Positions 14,590 to 21,455 are shown, numbered from the stretch's first letter. The stretch: 32,979 nt of DNA from Oscillospiraceae bacterium (GCA_022766785.1 JALEOL010000036.1:1-32979); one strand, 5' to 3'. The notes: generated by a model not told the origin, from the letters alone. A program made the numbers and translations.

Positions 14590-14766
14590 ATGAACAAGTT
14601 CGATGTAAAATGCCCCCGCTGCCGCAAGGTAGTCACCAAATCAAATCTTTCCGGAGGACAAAGCGCGCTGTCCTGCAGCACCTGCAAGATACGGTTCGAC
14701 ATCACAGTGACCCCCTCCTCCTCAAAGACCGGCTCATACAGCGTGACAAATGTACGCTCTTTCTGA
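14590..14766 (+). CDS. Small zinc-ribbon hypothetical protein
   Basis: A 58-aa protein with two zinc knuckles, CPRC near residue 8 and CSTC near residue 29, in MNKFDVKCPRCRKVV and LSCSTCKIRFDITV. This is a minimal four-Cys zinc ribbon like those found in MJ0042-type or RNA-polymerase-associated domains. The ATG at 14590 (AAAGGAA upstream) is preferred over the ATG at 14572. It is probably the last gene of the three-gene group. Function not known. Confidence 0.65.
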   Translation: MNKFDVKCPRCRKVVTKSNLSGGQSALSCSTCKIRFDITVTPSSSKTGSYSVTNVRSF

Positions 14767-14800
14767 TATCCGGGAAAAGCCCGGTGCCTGAACTTCAATA

Positions 14801-14830
14801 CAAAAACGGGAGAGTGTGCTGCTCTCCCGT
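14801..14830 (-). terminator. Terminator of the darA-holB-ricT operon
   Basis: The stem ACGGGAGAG / CTCTCCCGT spans 14806-14814 and 14822-14830, with a 7-base loop. On the minus strand it is followed by TTTTT. It starts four bases after the ricT stop. The same hairpin may also halt transcripts arriving from the small genes on the plus strand, though the plus-side T run is poor. Confidence 0.87.
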
Positions 14831-14834
14831 GAAT

Positions 14835-16055
14835 TTATTTATCCTCAAGCCCTTTGAGCGCTTTCGCCTCGTCGCGGCTGATACGCACCTGACCGTCTTT
14901 CAGCAGCTTTACGTCCGCCTTGTTCACGGTAATGGGAGCGTCGGGGTTTTTGTCAAGCTGCACCTTTAGCACCCCGGTCAGCAGATTGGTCTCGCACACG
15001 CGCCCTTTGCCGTCGGCGGTCTCAACATATGCCCCCACCTTCGGGGTGGTGCGCAGGAACTCCTCATAGCAGTTCTGCTCGTATTTCAGGCAGCACATCA
15101 GCCTGCCGCAGGTGCCGGAGATCTTTGTGGGATTAAGGGACAGCGACTGCTCCTTTGCCATTTTGATAGAAACCGGCTGGAACTCCCCAAGGAAACTGGA
15201 ACAGCAGAACGGTCTGCCGCAAATGCCAAGCCCACCCAGCATTTTAGCCTCGTCGCGCACGCCGATCTGCCGAAGCTCTATCCTCGTGCGGTAAACCGAA
15301 GCCAGATCCTTTACCAGCTCGCGGAAATCCACCCTGCCGTCAGAGGTGAAATAGAACAGTATCTTGCTGCCGTCAAAGGTGCAGTCCACGTCAATGGGCT
15401 TCATATCCAGCCTGTGCTGAGCGATCTTGTCGCCGAACACCTGCATGATCTCCTTTTCCTGGCGGCGGCGCTCCTCAAGCTGCTTCACGTCCGCCGGGGT
15501 TGCCTTACGGATAATGCTCTTCAGCGGTGATACTATGGTGCTCTCGGGGACTGTGCGGTTTGTCAGCACGATCTCGCCGCACTCCACGCCCCGGGCGGTC
15601 TCCACTATCGCATTGTCCCCCTGCTCGAACTGCACTCCCCCCGGAGCAAAATAATACACCTTGCCCACGTCCTTGAAGCGCACGCCGATTATTTCAGCTA
15701 CTGCGTTCTGATCAACAGTTCTTTTTTCCTTTTTCTGGGCACTGTCCCTGCGCTCCTGCCTGGGCGGTCTTTCTGCATGGTTCTGACGGCGTTCGGTCAG
15801 TTCCTCCGGGGCGTTCTTCGCCGCCTGGGGTCTCGGTTTTTTGTCCTCGGTGTGATTTGCGCGGCGCTCCGTCAGGTCGTCCGGGATATTCTTCGCCGGT
15901 GCGGTCTGGGGCTTTTTGTCCCCGGTGTGATTTGCGCGGTGCTCCGTCAGGTCGTCCGGGATCATTTTCGCCGGGGTATCCTGCGTGGGCTGTGGGTTGT
16001 CCTGCGCCGGTTTGTTCTTCGGCGCTATTTTTTCAGTAAAATAATTGTTATCCAT
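14835..16055 (-). CDS. ricT: PSP1-domain protein RicT (YaaT)
   Basis: RicT is part of the RicA-RicF-RicT (Y-complex) Fe-S protein complex that controls RNase Y specificity and competence, biofilm and sporulation in Bacillus. The C-terminal two thirds (about 125-390) contain the PSP1 region: VGVRFKDVGKVYYF-like strands, the family's cysteine signature in GICGRPFCCSSFLGEF and SGTCGRLMCCLKYE, and the closing EFLRTTPKVGAYVET. The N-terminal 120 residues are a charged, disordered extension built from three 25-residue repeats, which typical RicT lacks. The ATG at 16055 (GGAGA upstream) is preferred to the longer frame. It is 14 bases after holB, in the order seen in Bacillus (darA-...-holB-ricT). 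Confidence 0.93.
   Translation of the reverse strand: MDNNYFTEKIAPKNKPAQDNPQPTQDTPAKMIPDDLTEHRANHTGDKKPQTAPAKNIPDDLTERRANHTEDKKPRPQAAKNAPEELTERRQNHAERPPRQERRDSAQKKEKRTVDQNAVAEIIGVRFKDVGKVYYFAPGGVQFEQGDNAIVETARGVECGEIVLTNRTVPESTIVSPLKSIIRKATPADVKQLEERRRQEKEIMQVFGDKIAQHRLDMKPIDVDCTFDGSKILFYFTSDGRVDFRELVKDLASVYRTRIELRQIGVRDEAKMLGGLGICGRPFCCSSFLGEFQPVSIKMAKEQSLSLNPTKISGTCGRLMCCLKYEQNCYEEFLRTTPKVGAYVETADGKGRVCETNLLTGVLKVQLDKNPDAPITVNKADVKLLKDGQVRISRDEAKALKGLEDK
15750..15974 (-). repeat. Three 75-bp coding repeats in ricT (25-aa units)
   Basis: Residues 28-52, 53-77 and 78-102 of RicT repeat with a period of 25. The core is K(M/N)IPDDLTE(H/R)RANHT(G/E)DKKP in units 1 and 2, and KNAPEELTERRQNHAERPP in unit 3. 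Units 1 and 2 are most alike also at DNA level, which suggests recent duplication. Confidence 0.85.
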
Positions 16056-16069
16056 TGTTCTCCAATCTC

Positions 16070-17098
16070 TTAAAGAAGCCTTGACGTGAGATAAGCCGAG
16101 CACAGCGGCAGATTAAGATTAGCCGCAGCCGCCCTGTCGTTTATCTCAAACACCGCCTCCAGCATAGCCGTGAGCCTTACCTCGTCAAACGCCCCTGCGA
16201 TCTTCTTCGCTTCGTTTTTTCCGCAGGAATACAGCTCGCCCCCCGACCTCGCCGCCACAGCATCACGGAGTATGCCGGCGAAATATTCCAGCATTCCGGC
16301 GTATTCCTTTCGCCCGGTCTGCTCCCCAAGCGCTGCGCACAGCGAATAGGGATCTTTTGAAGCCACCGCCGCCGCAGCGTGCCGCGCGCTCTCCATCAGC
16401 TTTATTTCAGACGGGATATCCTCCGTCTCGTCCTCGTCGGTTTTCTTTGCAGTCCGCTTTTTCTCCGGCTTTTCGCCTTGTCCCAGCGCTTCAAGGCATT
16501 TCCCGATATTACCCGACATCAGCTGGGAGAACTCCTCCGCCTGCTTTCTGTCGATGTGGTATTCACTGACAAGGCAGTCGCGGCACTGCTCCGGCGTGCA
16601 GTCCGGCACCCGGTACTCCGTCACCCTTGAACGAATGGTAGTCAGCAGGCTGCTGGAGTTTTCGCAGATAAAGATGTACTTTATCCAGCTCTCCGGCTCC
16701 TCGATGTTCTTTAGCAGCGTATTCTGCACCTGCACCGACATTTCCTCGGCGTTCTCGAAAATATATATCTTGACGTCGCCGTCGTTGGGCTTTACCGCTG
16801 TGCTTTCCATGAATTCACGCAGATCTGTAAGTCCGTTCTTGCCGGAAAGCCCGTATTTTCCGCCGATCTCGCTGCGGACGTTTATCACATCGGGGTGAGC
16901 GCCGGCGTTTATCCTCGTGCAGACGGAGCAGCTCTCGCAGGGATCATGTCCGCACATGAAAAGCTTGGCGATGAACTTCGCCACAGTGTGCCTTCCGCTG
17001 CCGCGCTCGCCGGTGAGCAGTATGGCGTGGGGCAGACGGTTTTCCGCCGCCGTATCAGCCAAAAGCCCCGTAAGGCTGTCTTTTCCGTAAAGCCGCAT
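16070..17098 (-). CDS. holB: DNA polymerase III delta' subunit (HolB)
   Basis: The stator subunit of the clamp loader, which opens the beta clamp (DnaN) with tau and delta. The 342-aa protein has the AAA+ fold. The P-loop position GERGSGRHT (30-38) has Arg for Lys; delta' is known not to need ATP binding, so this is expected. A zinc module follows with Cys49, Cys54, Cys57 and Cys60 (CGHDPCESCSVC). The Walker-B-like region is VKIYIFENAEEMSVQVQNTL, and TTIRSRV is at the sensor region. A Lys/Glu-rich linker lies near 207-225. Its ATG overlaps the darA stop by one base (TAATG), a sign of translational coupling. Confidence 0.93.
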   Translation of the reverse strand: MRLYGKDSLTGLLADTAAENRLPHAILLTGERGSGRHTVAKFIAKLFMCGHDPCESCSVCTRINAGAHPDVINVRSEIGGKYGLSGKNGLTDLREFMESTAVKPNDGDVKIYIFENAEEMSVQVQNTLLKNIEEPESWIKYIFICENSSSLLTTIRSRVTEYRVPDCTPEQCRDCLVSEYHIDRKQAEEFSQLMSGNIGKCLEALGQGEKPEKKRTAKKTDEDETEDIPSEIKLMESARHAAAAVASKDPYSLCAALGEQTGRKEYAGMLEYFAGILRDAVAARSGGELYSCGKNEAKKIAGAFDEVRLTAMLEAVFEINDRAAAANLNLPLCSAYLTSRLL

Positions 17099-17421
17099 TA
17101 TACCTTCTCAAATCTTTCGATATTCGTCACAAAGATAGTCGCACCGCCGACGGATACCTCAACGGGAAAGCTGGTGTAGTTGCTCAGCCCATAGCTTGCG
17201 GAATTCGGCACGAACTGCTGCCTTTTGTGACTGTGCTTGCTGATTATCTCTATGACCGTATCCACCTGGTCGTCCTGGGAACAGATCATGAACGTGGTAT
17301 TACCTGCCATGAGAAAGCCGCCTGTGGACGCCAGCTTTGTCGCCTGAAAACCGCTCTGGGTGAGCGAAGATGATACCGAATGGCTGTCATCGTTATTCAC
17401 AATAGCAAAGATCAGCTTCAT
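17098..17421 (-). CDS. darA: Cyclic-di-AMP receptor DarA/PstA (PII-like)
   Basis: A PII-like trimer that binds c-di-AMP in Firmicutes. The 107-aa sequence MKLIFAIVNNDDSHSVSSSL, GFQATKLASTGGFLMAGNTTF and TIFVTNIERFEKV matches the family closely and the length is typical. The ATG at 17421 follows AGGAGG. The leader between promoter and start contains a 7-bp hairpin (ATCCCAC/GTGGGAT, 17441-17457) immediately upstream of the ribosome binding site. The gene heads the operon darA-holB-ricT, an order conserved in many Firmicutes. Confidence 0.95.
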   Translation of the reverse strand: MKLIFAIVNNDDSHSVSSSLTQSGFQATKLASTGGFLMAGNTTFMICSQDDQVDTVIEIISKHSHKRQQFVPNSASYGLSNYTSFPVEVSVGGATIFVTNIERFEKV

Positions 17422-17473
17422 TTATAAATACCTCCTGACGATCCCACGCTGTGGGATTCAGATGTTCATATTT

Positions 17474-17502
17474 ATTATACAGCATATCTCCGAAAAATGC
17501 AA
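17474..17502 (-). promoter_or_regulatory. Promoter of darA-holB-ricT
   Basis: On the minus strand TTGCAT (17497-17502), 17 bases, TATAAT (17474-17479). The start would be about 45 bp before the darA ATG. The plus-strand stretch from here to 17578 shows nothing else. Confidence 0.72.
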
Positions 17503-17578
17503 CGTTTTTTTGTGTTATAAAGAAATATTCGGATAAAACCCGGCGAAAGGCAGACAATAATCCATGTAATACAGCTTA

Positions 17579-17806
17579 TACTAATTCCAAGTCATTCTAT
17601 AGACATCTTTGCAAAAATCTCAGGCATCTTTCTGCGTCATTCAATCTTGCAAGGCACAAACAGGACGTTTGTACCGTTGCCCCAAAAGGGCGGCATGGAA
17701 GCCGCCCATCAATGGGCAACACGATACAGCCTTGCGGCGATTTCACTCCTTGAAATCTACCTGATCTCTTTGCAAATCTTGTCTATATCCTGACTTGTAA
17801 TTAGTA
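17579..17806. repeat. TACTAAT palindromic element, variant C (228 bp), upstream of gpr
   Basis: The outer ends are TACTAATTCCAAGTCA and the near-complement TGACTTGTAATTAGTA, continuing imperfectly for about 26 bp. Nested arms pair inward: GCAAGG (17649-17654) with CCTTGC (17730-17735), GTTGCCC (17676-17682) with GGGCAAC (17714-17720), and GGGCGGC (17688-17694) with GCCGCCC (17701-17707). The whole unit is a long hairpin. It shares the TACTAAT ends with copies A and B but its interior differs, so it is a separate subfamily. It abuts the ribosome binding site of gpr. Confidence 0.8.
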
Positions 17807-17824
17807 TTAAAAAGGAGACGACCT

Positions 17825-18556
17825 ATGCCCACCACCCACACCTCCGACCTCGCCTGCGAAAGCTCCCGGCTTATCTCCGGGGTATCCGGTTCAAGAACGC
17901 TCAGCCGCACCATAGGCGGAGTGAAGATAACCGATATCAGGATCCCCGACTCCGGGGGCAGATTACGCCCGGGACGGTACATCACCCTGGAGGGCGACCC
18001 CTCCGGAAACGCCCTGCCTGCGCTGCTGCGGCGCGCCCTTATGCAGCTGCTCCCCCCCACGGGAATGATACTCGCCGCCGGACTTGGCAATCCCGATATC
18101 ACCCGTGACAGCCTGGGAGCGCTGACGATACGCCGGCTCGTCCCACGAAAGGGCAGCCGCTATTCCCTCGCCGCCGTAGAGACCGACGTTGCCGCCCGTA
18201 CCGGCATTGAGACCCTGAGCCTTGTCAGAGCCGCCGCCAGGGAGATAAACGCCGCCTGCGTCATAGCCGCGGACTCCCTCAGCTGCTCGTCTGCCGCACG
18301 GCTGTGCAGGACTGTCCAGCTGTCCACCGCCGGGATCACCCCGGGTTCCGGCACGACCGCTCCCCGGCGTGAGCTGTCACAGAGGACTGTGGGAGTTCCG
18401 GTCATCGCAGTGGGAGTTCCTACGGCGCTCTGCGTGGAAGACCTCACCCACGACCCCTCGCACAGGGGGCTGCTCGCTTCTCCCGGCGACGAGGACGTAC
18501 AGCTCAGGCTTTGGGCGTATTGTATCTCGGACGCGGTCAATTCCGTGATACGCTGA
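17825..18556 (+). CDS. gpr: Compact GPR-type germination protease homologue
   Basis: GPR degrades small acid-soluble spore proteins during germination. The 243-aa product carries the family's aspartic-protease landmarks: GLGNPDITRDSLG with Asp95, VAARTGIET, and VIAADSLSCSSAARL with Asp150, then QLSTAGITPGSG and VGVPVIAVGVPTAL. The two Asp residues correspond to the proposed catalytic pair. Usual family members are about 320-370 aa, so this one lacks much of the N-terminal propeptide region and C-terminal tail. The ATG at 17825 follows AAGGAGA. The presence of this gene suggests spore-forming ancestry or ability. No sporulation sigma promoter was identified; the palindromic element C occupies the upstream region. 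Confidence 0.88.
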   Translation: MPTTHTSDLACESSRLISGVSGSRTLSRTIGGVKITDIRIPDSGGRLRPGRYITLEGDPSGNALPALLRRALMQLLPPTGMILAAGLGNPDITRDSLGALTIRRLVPRKGSRYSLAAVETDVAARTGIETLSLVRAAAREINAACVIAADSLSCSSAARLCRTVQLSTAGITPGSGTTAPRRELSQRTVGVPVIAVGVPTALCVEDLTHDPSHRGLLASPGDEDVQLRLWAYCISDAVNSVIR

Positions 18557-18572
18557 AATGTAATAATATGCC

Positions 18573-18601
18573 TTGATTTTTTTCTGTTTTTTATATATAA
18601 T
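18573..18601 (+). promoter_or_regulatory. Promoter of the lipoprotein/HD-protein pair
   Basis: TTGATT (18573-18578), 17 bases, TATAAT (18596-18601). It lies between gpr and the lipoprotein gene, about 50 bp before the latter's ATG. Confidence 0.68.
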
Positions 18602-18653
18602 AGTAATAGTATCAGAACAAACGTACCTTATCAGAAAGAACGGAGGTGGAAGC

Positions 18654-19469
18654 ATGAGAAAAATACAGTACGGGTCTGTCTGCGCGGCGCTTTTACTGGC
18701 GCTCACCGGCTGCGACCTTGAAAACCGGTATCCCGAGTCAACAGCCGCCACCACCGCAGCCATCACGCAGACTTCTGCCATTACCACCACCGCTGCCACC
18801 ACCACGACCCCCGAACCCGAGCCGCTCCAGCCGGACGAGGTGATCCCTGCGGCGGAGCAGACCCCCCGTATAGAGGGAAACCGCCTGTCATACACTATAA
18901 AGAACGTGTATTCCGCAGGCGAGTATTACACCGTAGACATCTCCTGCATAAAGCTCCCCACGACCACCGAGGCTGCGGAGATTGAAACCACTGTCATCGA
19001 CGGGAGCGTTTACGGCGATTTCCGTCTGGATCTTATCCATGAGGGAGAAATAACCGACACACTGAAAATAAACGTGCCCCGGGACGACGGTTTTCTTATC
19101 TTTGAGAACGTCCTCAAAGACCTTACATACGGCTGCGAGATCATCTCCAACATGAGGGAGTTCCGGGCGGAGGAATACCCTGACCTTATCCAGCTGGATT
19201 TCAATATCCTGAACGAAGTGGAGGTGCCGCAGTACGCGCGGTTCTTTGCGGTATGCGGCGGAAGGCTGCTGGAAGTCCCGGTCTACGAAAACGGCGTTGA
19301 AACAGCCCCCTACGGCACGCATCTGGAGCCGCAGTCCGCCGGGCTTATGATACAGCATATCGTAGCAAAGGAATACGGAAATTACACCGTAAAGCAGTAT
19401 GAATACACCTTTGACCCTGAAACCATGATTATGACTCGGAAACGGGTACGCTACACCGGATATAATTAA
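18654..19469 (+). CDS. Lipoprotein with Thr-rich linker, function unknown
   Basis: A 271-aa predicted lipoprotein. The signal MRKIQYGSVCAALLLALTGC ends at the lipobox, with Cys20 as the lipidation site. A Thr/Ala-rich linker (about 28-48: TAATTAAITQTSAITTTAATTTT) would extend it from the membrane. The remaining 200 residues are rich in beta-strand pattern (YYTVDISCIKL, VYGDFRLDLIHEGEITDTL, QYEYTFDPETMIMTRKRVRY) but match no family I recognise. The ATG at 18654 has GGAGGTG upstream. The HD-domain gene follows after 17 bases, so they form a probable operon. Confidence 0.8.
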   Translation: MRKIQYGSVCAALLLALTGCDLENRYPESTAATTAAITQTSAITTTAATTTTPEPEPLQPDEVIPAAEQTPRIEGNRLSYTIKNVYSAGEYYTVDISCIKLPTTTEAAEIETTVIDGSVYGDFRLDLIHEGEITDTLKINVPRDDGFLIFENVLKDLTYGCEIISNMREFRAEEYPDLIQLDFNILNEVEVPQYARFFAVCGGRLLEVPVYENGVETAPYGTHLEPQSAGLMIQHIVAKEYGNYTVKQYEYTFDPETMIMTRKRVRYTGYN

Positions 19470-19486
19470 GACATCTCGGAGGACAT

Positions 19487-20071
19487 ATGACTGACAAGGA
19501 AGAATTCATTAAGATCTACACCGAAAACATCACCCGGGACGGCGCGGACAAGCTGCTGGATTTTCTCGAGAACAAGAGCGATTTTTTCACCGCCCCGGCA
19601 AGCACGCGCTATCACAATGCCTTTGAGGGAGGACTGCTGCGGCATTCTCTCAATGTTTATCACTGCCTGTGCGCCTATCTTGAACGGGAGCGCGTGAGCA
19701 GGGAATATCACCTCACCGCAAGCCCGGAGACCGCCGCTATCGTTGCCCTGCTCCACGACATGTGCAAGGTGAATTTCTATAAAGTCGGCTGGCGGAACGT
19801 CAAGAACGAACAGACCGGGCAGTGGGAAAAGCAGCCGAAATATGAGATCCACGACACTCTGCCCTACGGTCACGGGGAGAAATCCGTCTACATGATAAGC
19901 GGATTTATGCGGCTTTCCAGGGAGGAAGCAATGGCGATACGCTGGCACATGGGTTTTTCCGGGATCGAGGACAAGAACACTATCGGTCAGGCGCTTGCTA
20001 TGTATCCGCTGGCTTTCGCACTGTCAGTTGCCGATATGGAGGCGTCCTATTTTCTGGAATCAGACAACTGA
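19487..20071 (+). CDS. HD-domain hydrolase
   Basis: A 194-aa protein of the HD metal-dependent phosphohydrolase superfamily. The metal-ligand pattern is complete: His in GLLRHSLNVY (about 53), the paired HD in VALLHDMCKV (about 93-94), His in YGHGEKS and RWHMG, and Asp in ALSVADMEAS. These proteins hydrolyse phosphate esters or cut nucleic acids or nucleotides; the substrate cannot be read from sequence. The architecture resembles single-domain HD proteins common in Clostridia. No nucleotide-cyclase or RelA-type domain is attached. Strong GGAGG precedes the ATG. It is the last gene before the oriC region and is followed by a terminator. Confidence 0.82.
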   Translation: MTDKEEFIKIYTENITRDGADKLLDFLENKSDFFTAPASTRYHNAFEGGLLRHSLNVYHCLCAYLERERVSREYHLTASPETAAIVALLHDMCKVNFYKVGWRNVKNEQTGQWEKQPKYEIHDTLPYGHGEKSVYMISGFMRLSREEAMAIRWHMGFSGIEDKNTIGQALAMYPLAFALSVADMEASYFLESDN

Positions 20072-20170
20072 TGTAGTGAATAGTTATGGTCGCCCTACGA
20101 GGCGGATTAAAATAACATCAAAGAAAGCCGATATCATTTTTCAATAAAATAGCATTTTTCGATCATCTGA

Positions 20171-20198
20171 CCCGGACTTATATCCGGGTTTTTTTTTA
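20171..20198 (+). terminator. Terminator after the HD-domain gene
   Basis: The stem CCCGGA / TCCGGG spans 20171-20176 and 20183-20188, with loop CTTATA, followed by eight or more T. It isolates the upstream operon from the origin region. Confidence 0.87.
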
Positions 20199-20274
20199 TA
20201 AGAATAAAGAAAACGGTTTTTAACAATCAACTCAGAAATGTTGATAAAATTTTTTCTCACAGCAACTCAACGAT

Positions 20275-20667
20275 TTTTCAACCACGGTTCTAACTGATTT
20301 ACATTTTTCAACACATCGCATTTTATAGGCGTTTTTTAACCATTTCAACATAGTTTTCAACCCGGAATGGGTAAAAATCATATATTAACGTTGAAAACAT
20401 GGCAAAAAAACCTGTTAAAAGCCCTGTGTTCAATAGTTTTCAACATAATTGCTTCCAGAAAAAGTCACCCCGACGAAATAAAAAGGCTCGCGCCGGGTTT
20501 ACACTTAGTATAATTGTGACTGTTCCACAAGCTTTAAACCTAAAAAACAAGCCAATTCATTTTCTCCGTTGAAACATTTCAAACCAAATCGGCGATTTTA
20601 TGCGATTTTTTAACTGATTCAACAGACTTTTCAACATTTCAGGCTGTCTTTTCCACGTTATACACGG
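20275..20667. other. oriC: Replication origin, upstream DnaA-box cluster
   Basis: This gene-free, AT-rich stretch carries many copies of a 9-mer close to the DnaA box. Exact TTTTCAAC(A/C/G) occurs at 20275-20283, 20305-20313, 20354-20362, 20389-20397 (minus), 20437-20445 and 20629-20637, with ATTTCAACA at 20342-20350. Two tandem boxes nearer the canonical form, TTTTCCACG (20650-20658) and TTATACACG (20659-20667), end the cluster. The canonical TTATCCACA was not seen. Position directly upstream of dnaA and the box density identify it as the first half of a bipartite oriC, as in Bacillus. The gap 20072-20956 contains only the terminator, this cluster and the inverted-repeat element. Confidence 0.82.
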
Positions 20668-20747
20668 AGTTTTTTATCATTCCACCATGTTTTGTTAAAA
20701 ATTCAGTAAGATCGTGTATAATTTAATAAATCATTCTCAGACTAATG

Positions 20748-20926
20748 TTAAGGAAGCACTGATTAAATCTGGTGCGCAGATTGCGCAGCAGATTTTTCGT
20801 CAGATTGTACAAATTGAGCGCAGGTGGGCTGACGCCCATCAAGTGAAATTTGTGCGATATGACGAAAAATATGCAAGCAAGATGCGTGCCAAGCCGTCAG
20901 GCGTGATTTAATCAGTGCTTCCTTAA
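20748..20926. mobile_element. MITE-like element with perfect 22-bp terminal inverted repeats
   Basis: Left end (20748-20769) TTAAGGAAGCACTGATTAAA and right end (20905-20926) are exact inverted complements over 22 bp. Inside, ATTTTTCGTCA pairs with TGACGAAAAAT, ACAAATT with AATTTGT, and GTGGGC with GCCCAT, so the whole unit folds as a hairpin. It encodes no transposase and no convincing protein. The size (179 bp), perfect ends and lack of coding match a non-autonomous transposable element. A TTAA at each extreme end could be target duplication or part of the repeat. It differs from the TACTAAT family. It sits between the DnaA-box cluster and the 86-aa gene. Confidence 0.8.
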
Positions 20927-20956
20927 ATAATTCTGATGAAAAGCCGGGGAAAAATT

Positions 20957-21217
20957 ATGATAAAAGGCGTAACCAAAAGCATAATCGAAATAGATCCGAA
21001 AAACAGCTGCTTTGAAAAGGTGATAGTGATCCTTAACAGCAGCTGCGACCCGCCCGACAACGACGAGATCCAGCGCCAGACCGCCCTGCTGCTGAACCGC
21101 GCGCCGGATCATCTTCTTCGCAGAAAAAGGCTGGAAAGACTGAAAATGGCAGCTTTTGCAGCGGCAGGTTCCTTTTTTACAGCCCTTTTATTCGCTGTGC
21201 TATATATGTTTGTTTAA
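20957..21217 (+). CDS. Small C-tail-anchored membrane protein upstream of dnaA
   Basis: An 86-aa protein starting MIKGVTKSIIEIDPKNSCFE. The first 60 residues are soluble and charged (IVILNSSCDPPDNDEIQRQT). A single hydrophobic segment at about 64-85 (MAAFAAAGSFFTALLFAVLY) ends the protein, so it is predicted to be tail-anchored. The ATG at 20957 follows GGGGA; an ATG at 20936 is in frame but has no ribosome binding site. A possible -10 (TATAAT at 20716-20721) lies upstream of the inverted-repeat element, which would then be in its leader. I recognise no family. Confidence 0.65.
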   Translation: MIKGVTKSIIEIDPKNSCFEKVIVILNSSCDPPDNDEIQRQTALLLNRAPDHLLRRKRLERLKMAAFAAAGSFFTALLFAVLYMFV

Positions 21218-21257
21218 AATTCACAGATTATCACAAAGAAATTAAGTGCTTTTTTGC

Positions 21258-21286
21258 TTGAAAAATTTCAACTTTTATGATATTAT
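21258..21286 (+). promoter_or_regulatory. Promoter of dnaA with an embedded DnaA-box-like site
   Basis: TTGAAA (21258-21263), 17 bases, TATTAT (21281-21286) with extended TGA before the -10. The spacer holds ATTTCAACT, close to the origin's TTTTCAACA boxes, so autoregulation by DnaA is plausible. The predicted leader is about 165 nt. Confidence 0.65.
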
Positions 21287-21349
21287 TAAATATGGACGTT
21301 TATTGATAAAAATCATTTAGGCTAACTAATTGATTTGTGACATTATTTT

Positions 21350-21371
21350 CGATATCTGCACGATATCTGCA
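21350..21371 (+). repeat. Tandem 11-bp repeat in the dnaA leader
   Basis: CGATATCTGCA occurs twice in a row (21350-21360 and 21361-21371), the second copy followed again by C. Each contains the palindrome GATATC. It lies between the dnaA promoter and start codon and could be a protein-binding site. Confidence 0.7.
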
Positions 21372-21455
21372 CTATTTAAAATATACCCCTGTCAGGTAAT
21401 GTCTTAGATGAAAAAAAACAGCAGAACGCAATAAAAAATGGAATGGTGAACTAAC

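Noticed and set aside
16981-17012. holB P-loop lacking the Walker lysine, as a sign of a broken gene
   Set aside because: Delta' subunits commonly have a degenerate, non-ATP-binding P-loop, and the zinc module and other motifs are intact.
20714-20911. 65-codon plus-strand frame across the origin element
   Set aside because: It runs through the non-coding inverted-repeat element and has no ribosome binding site or protein-like pattern.
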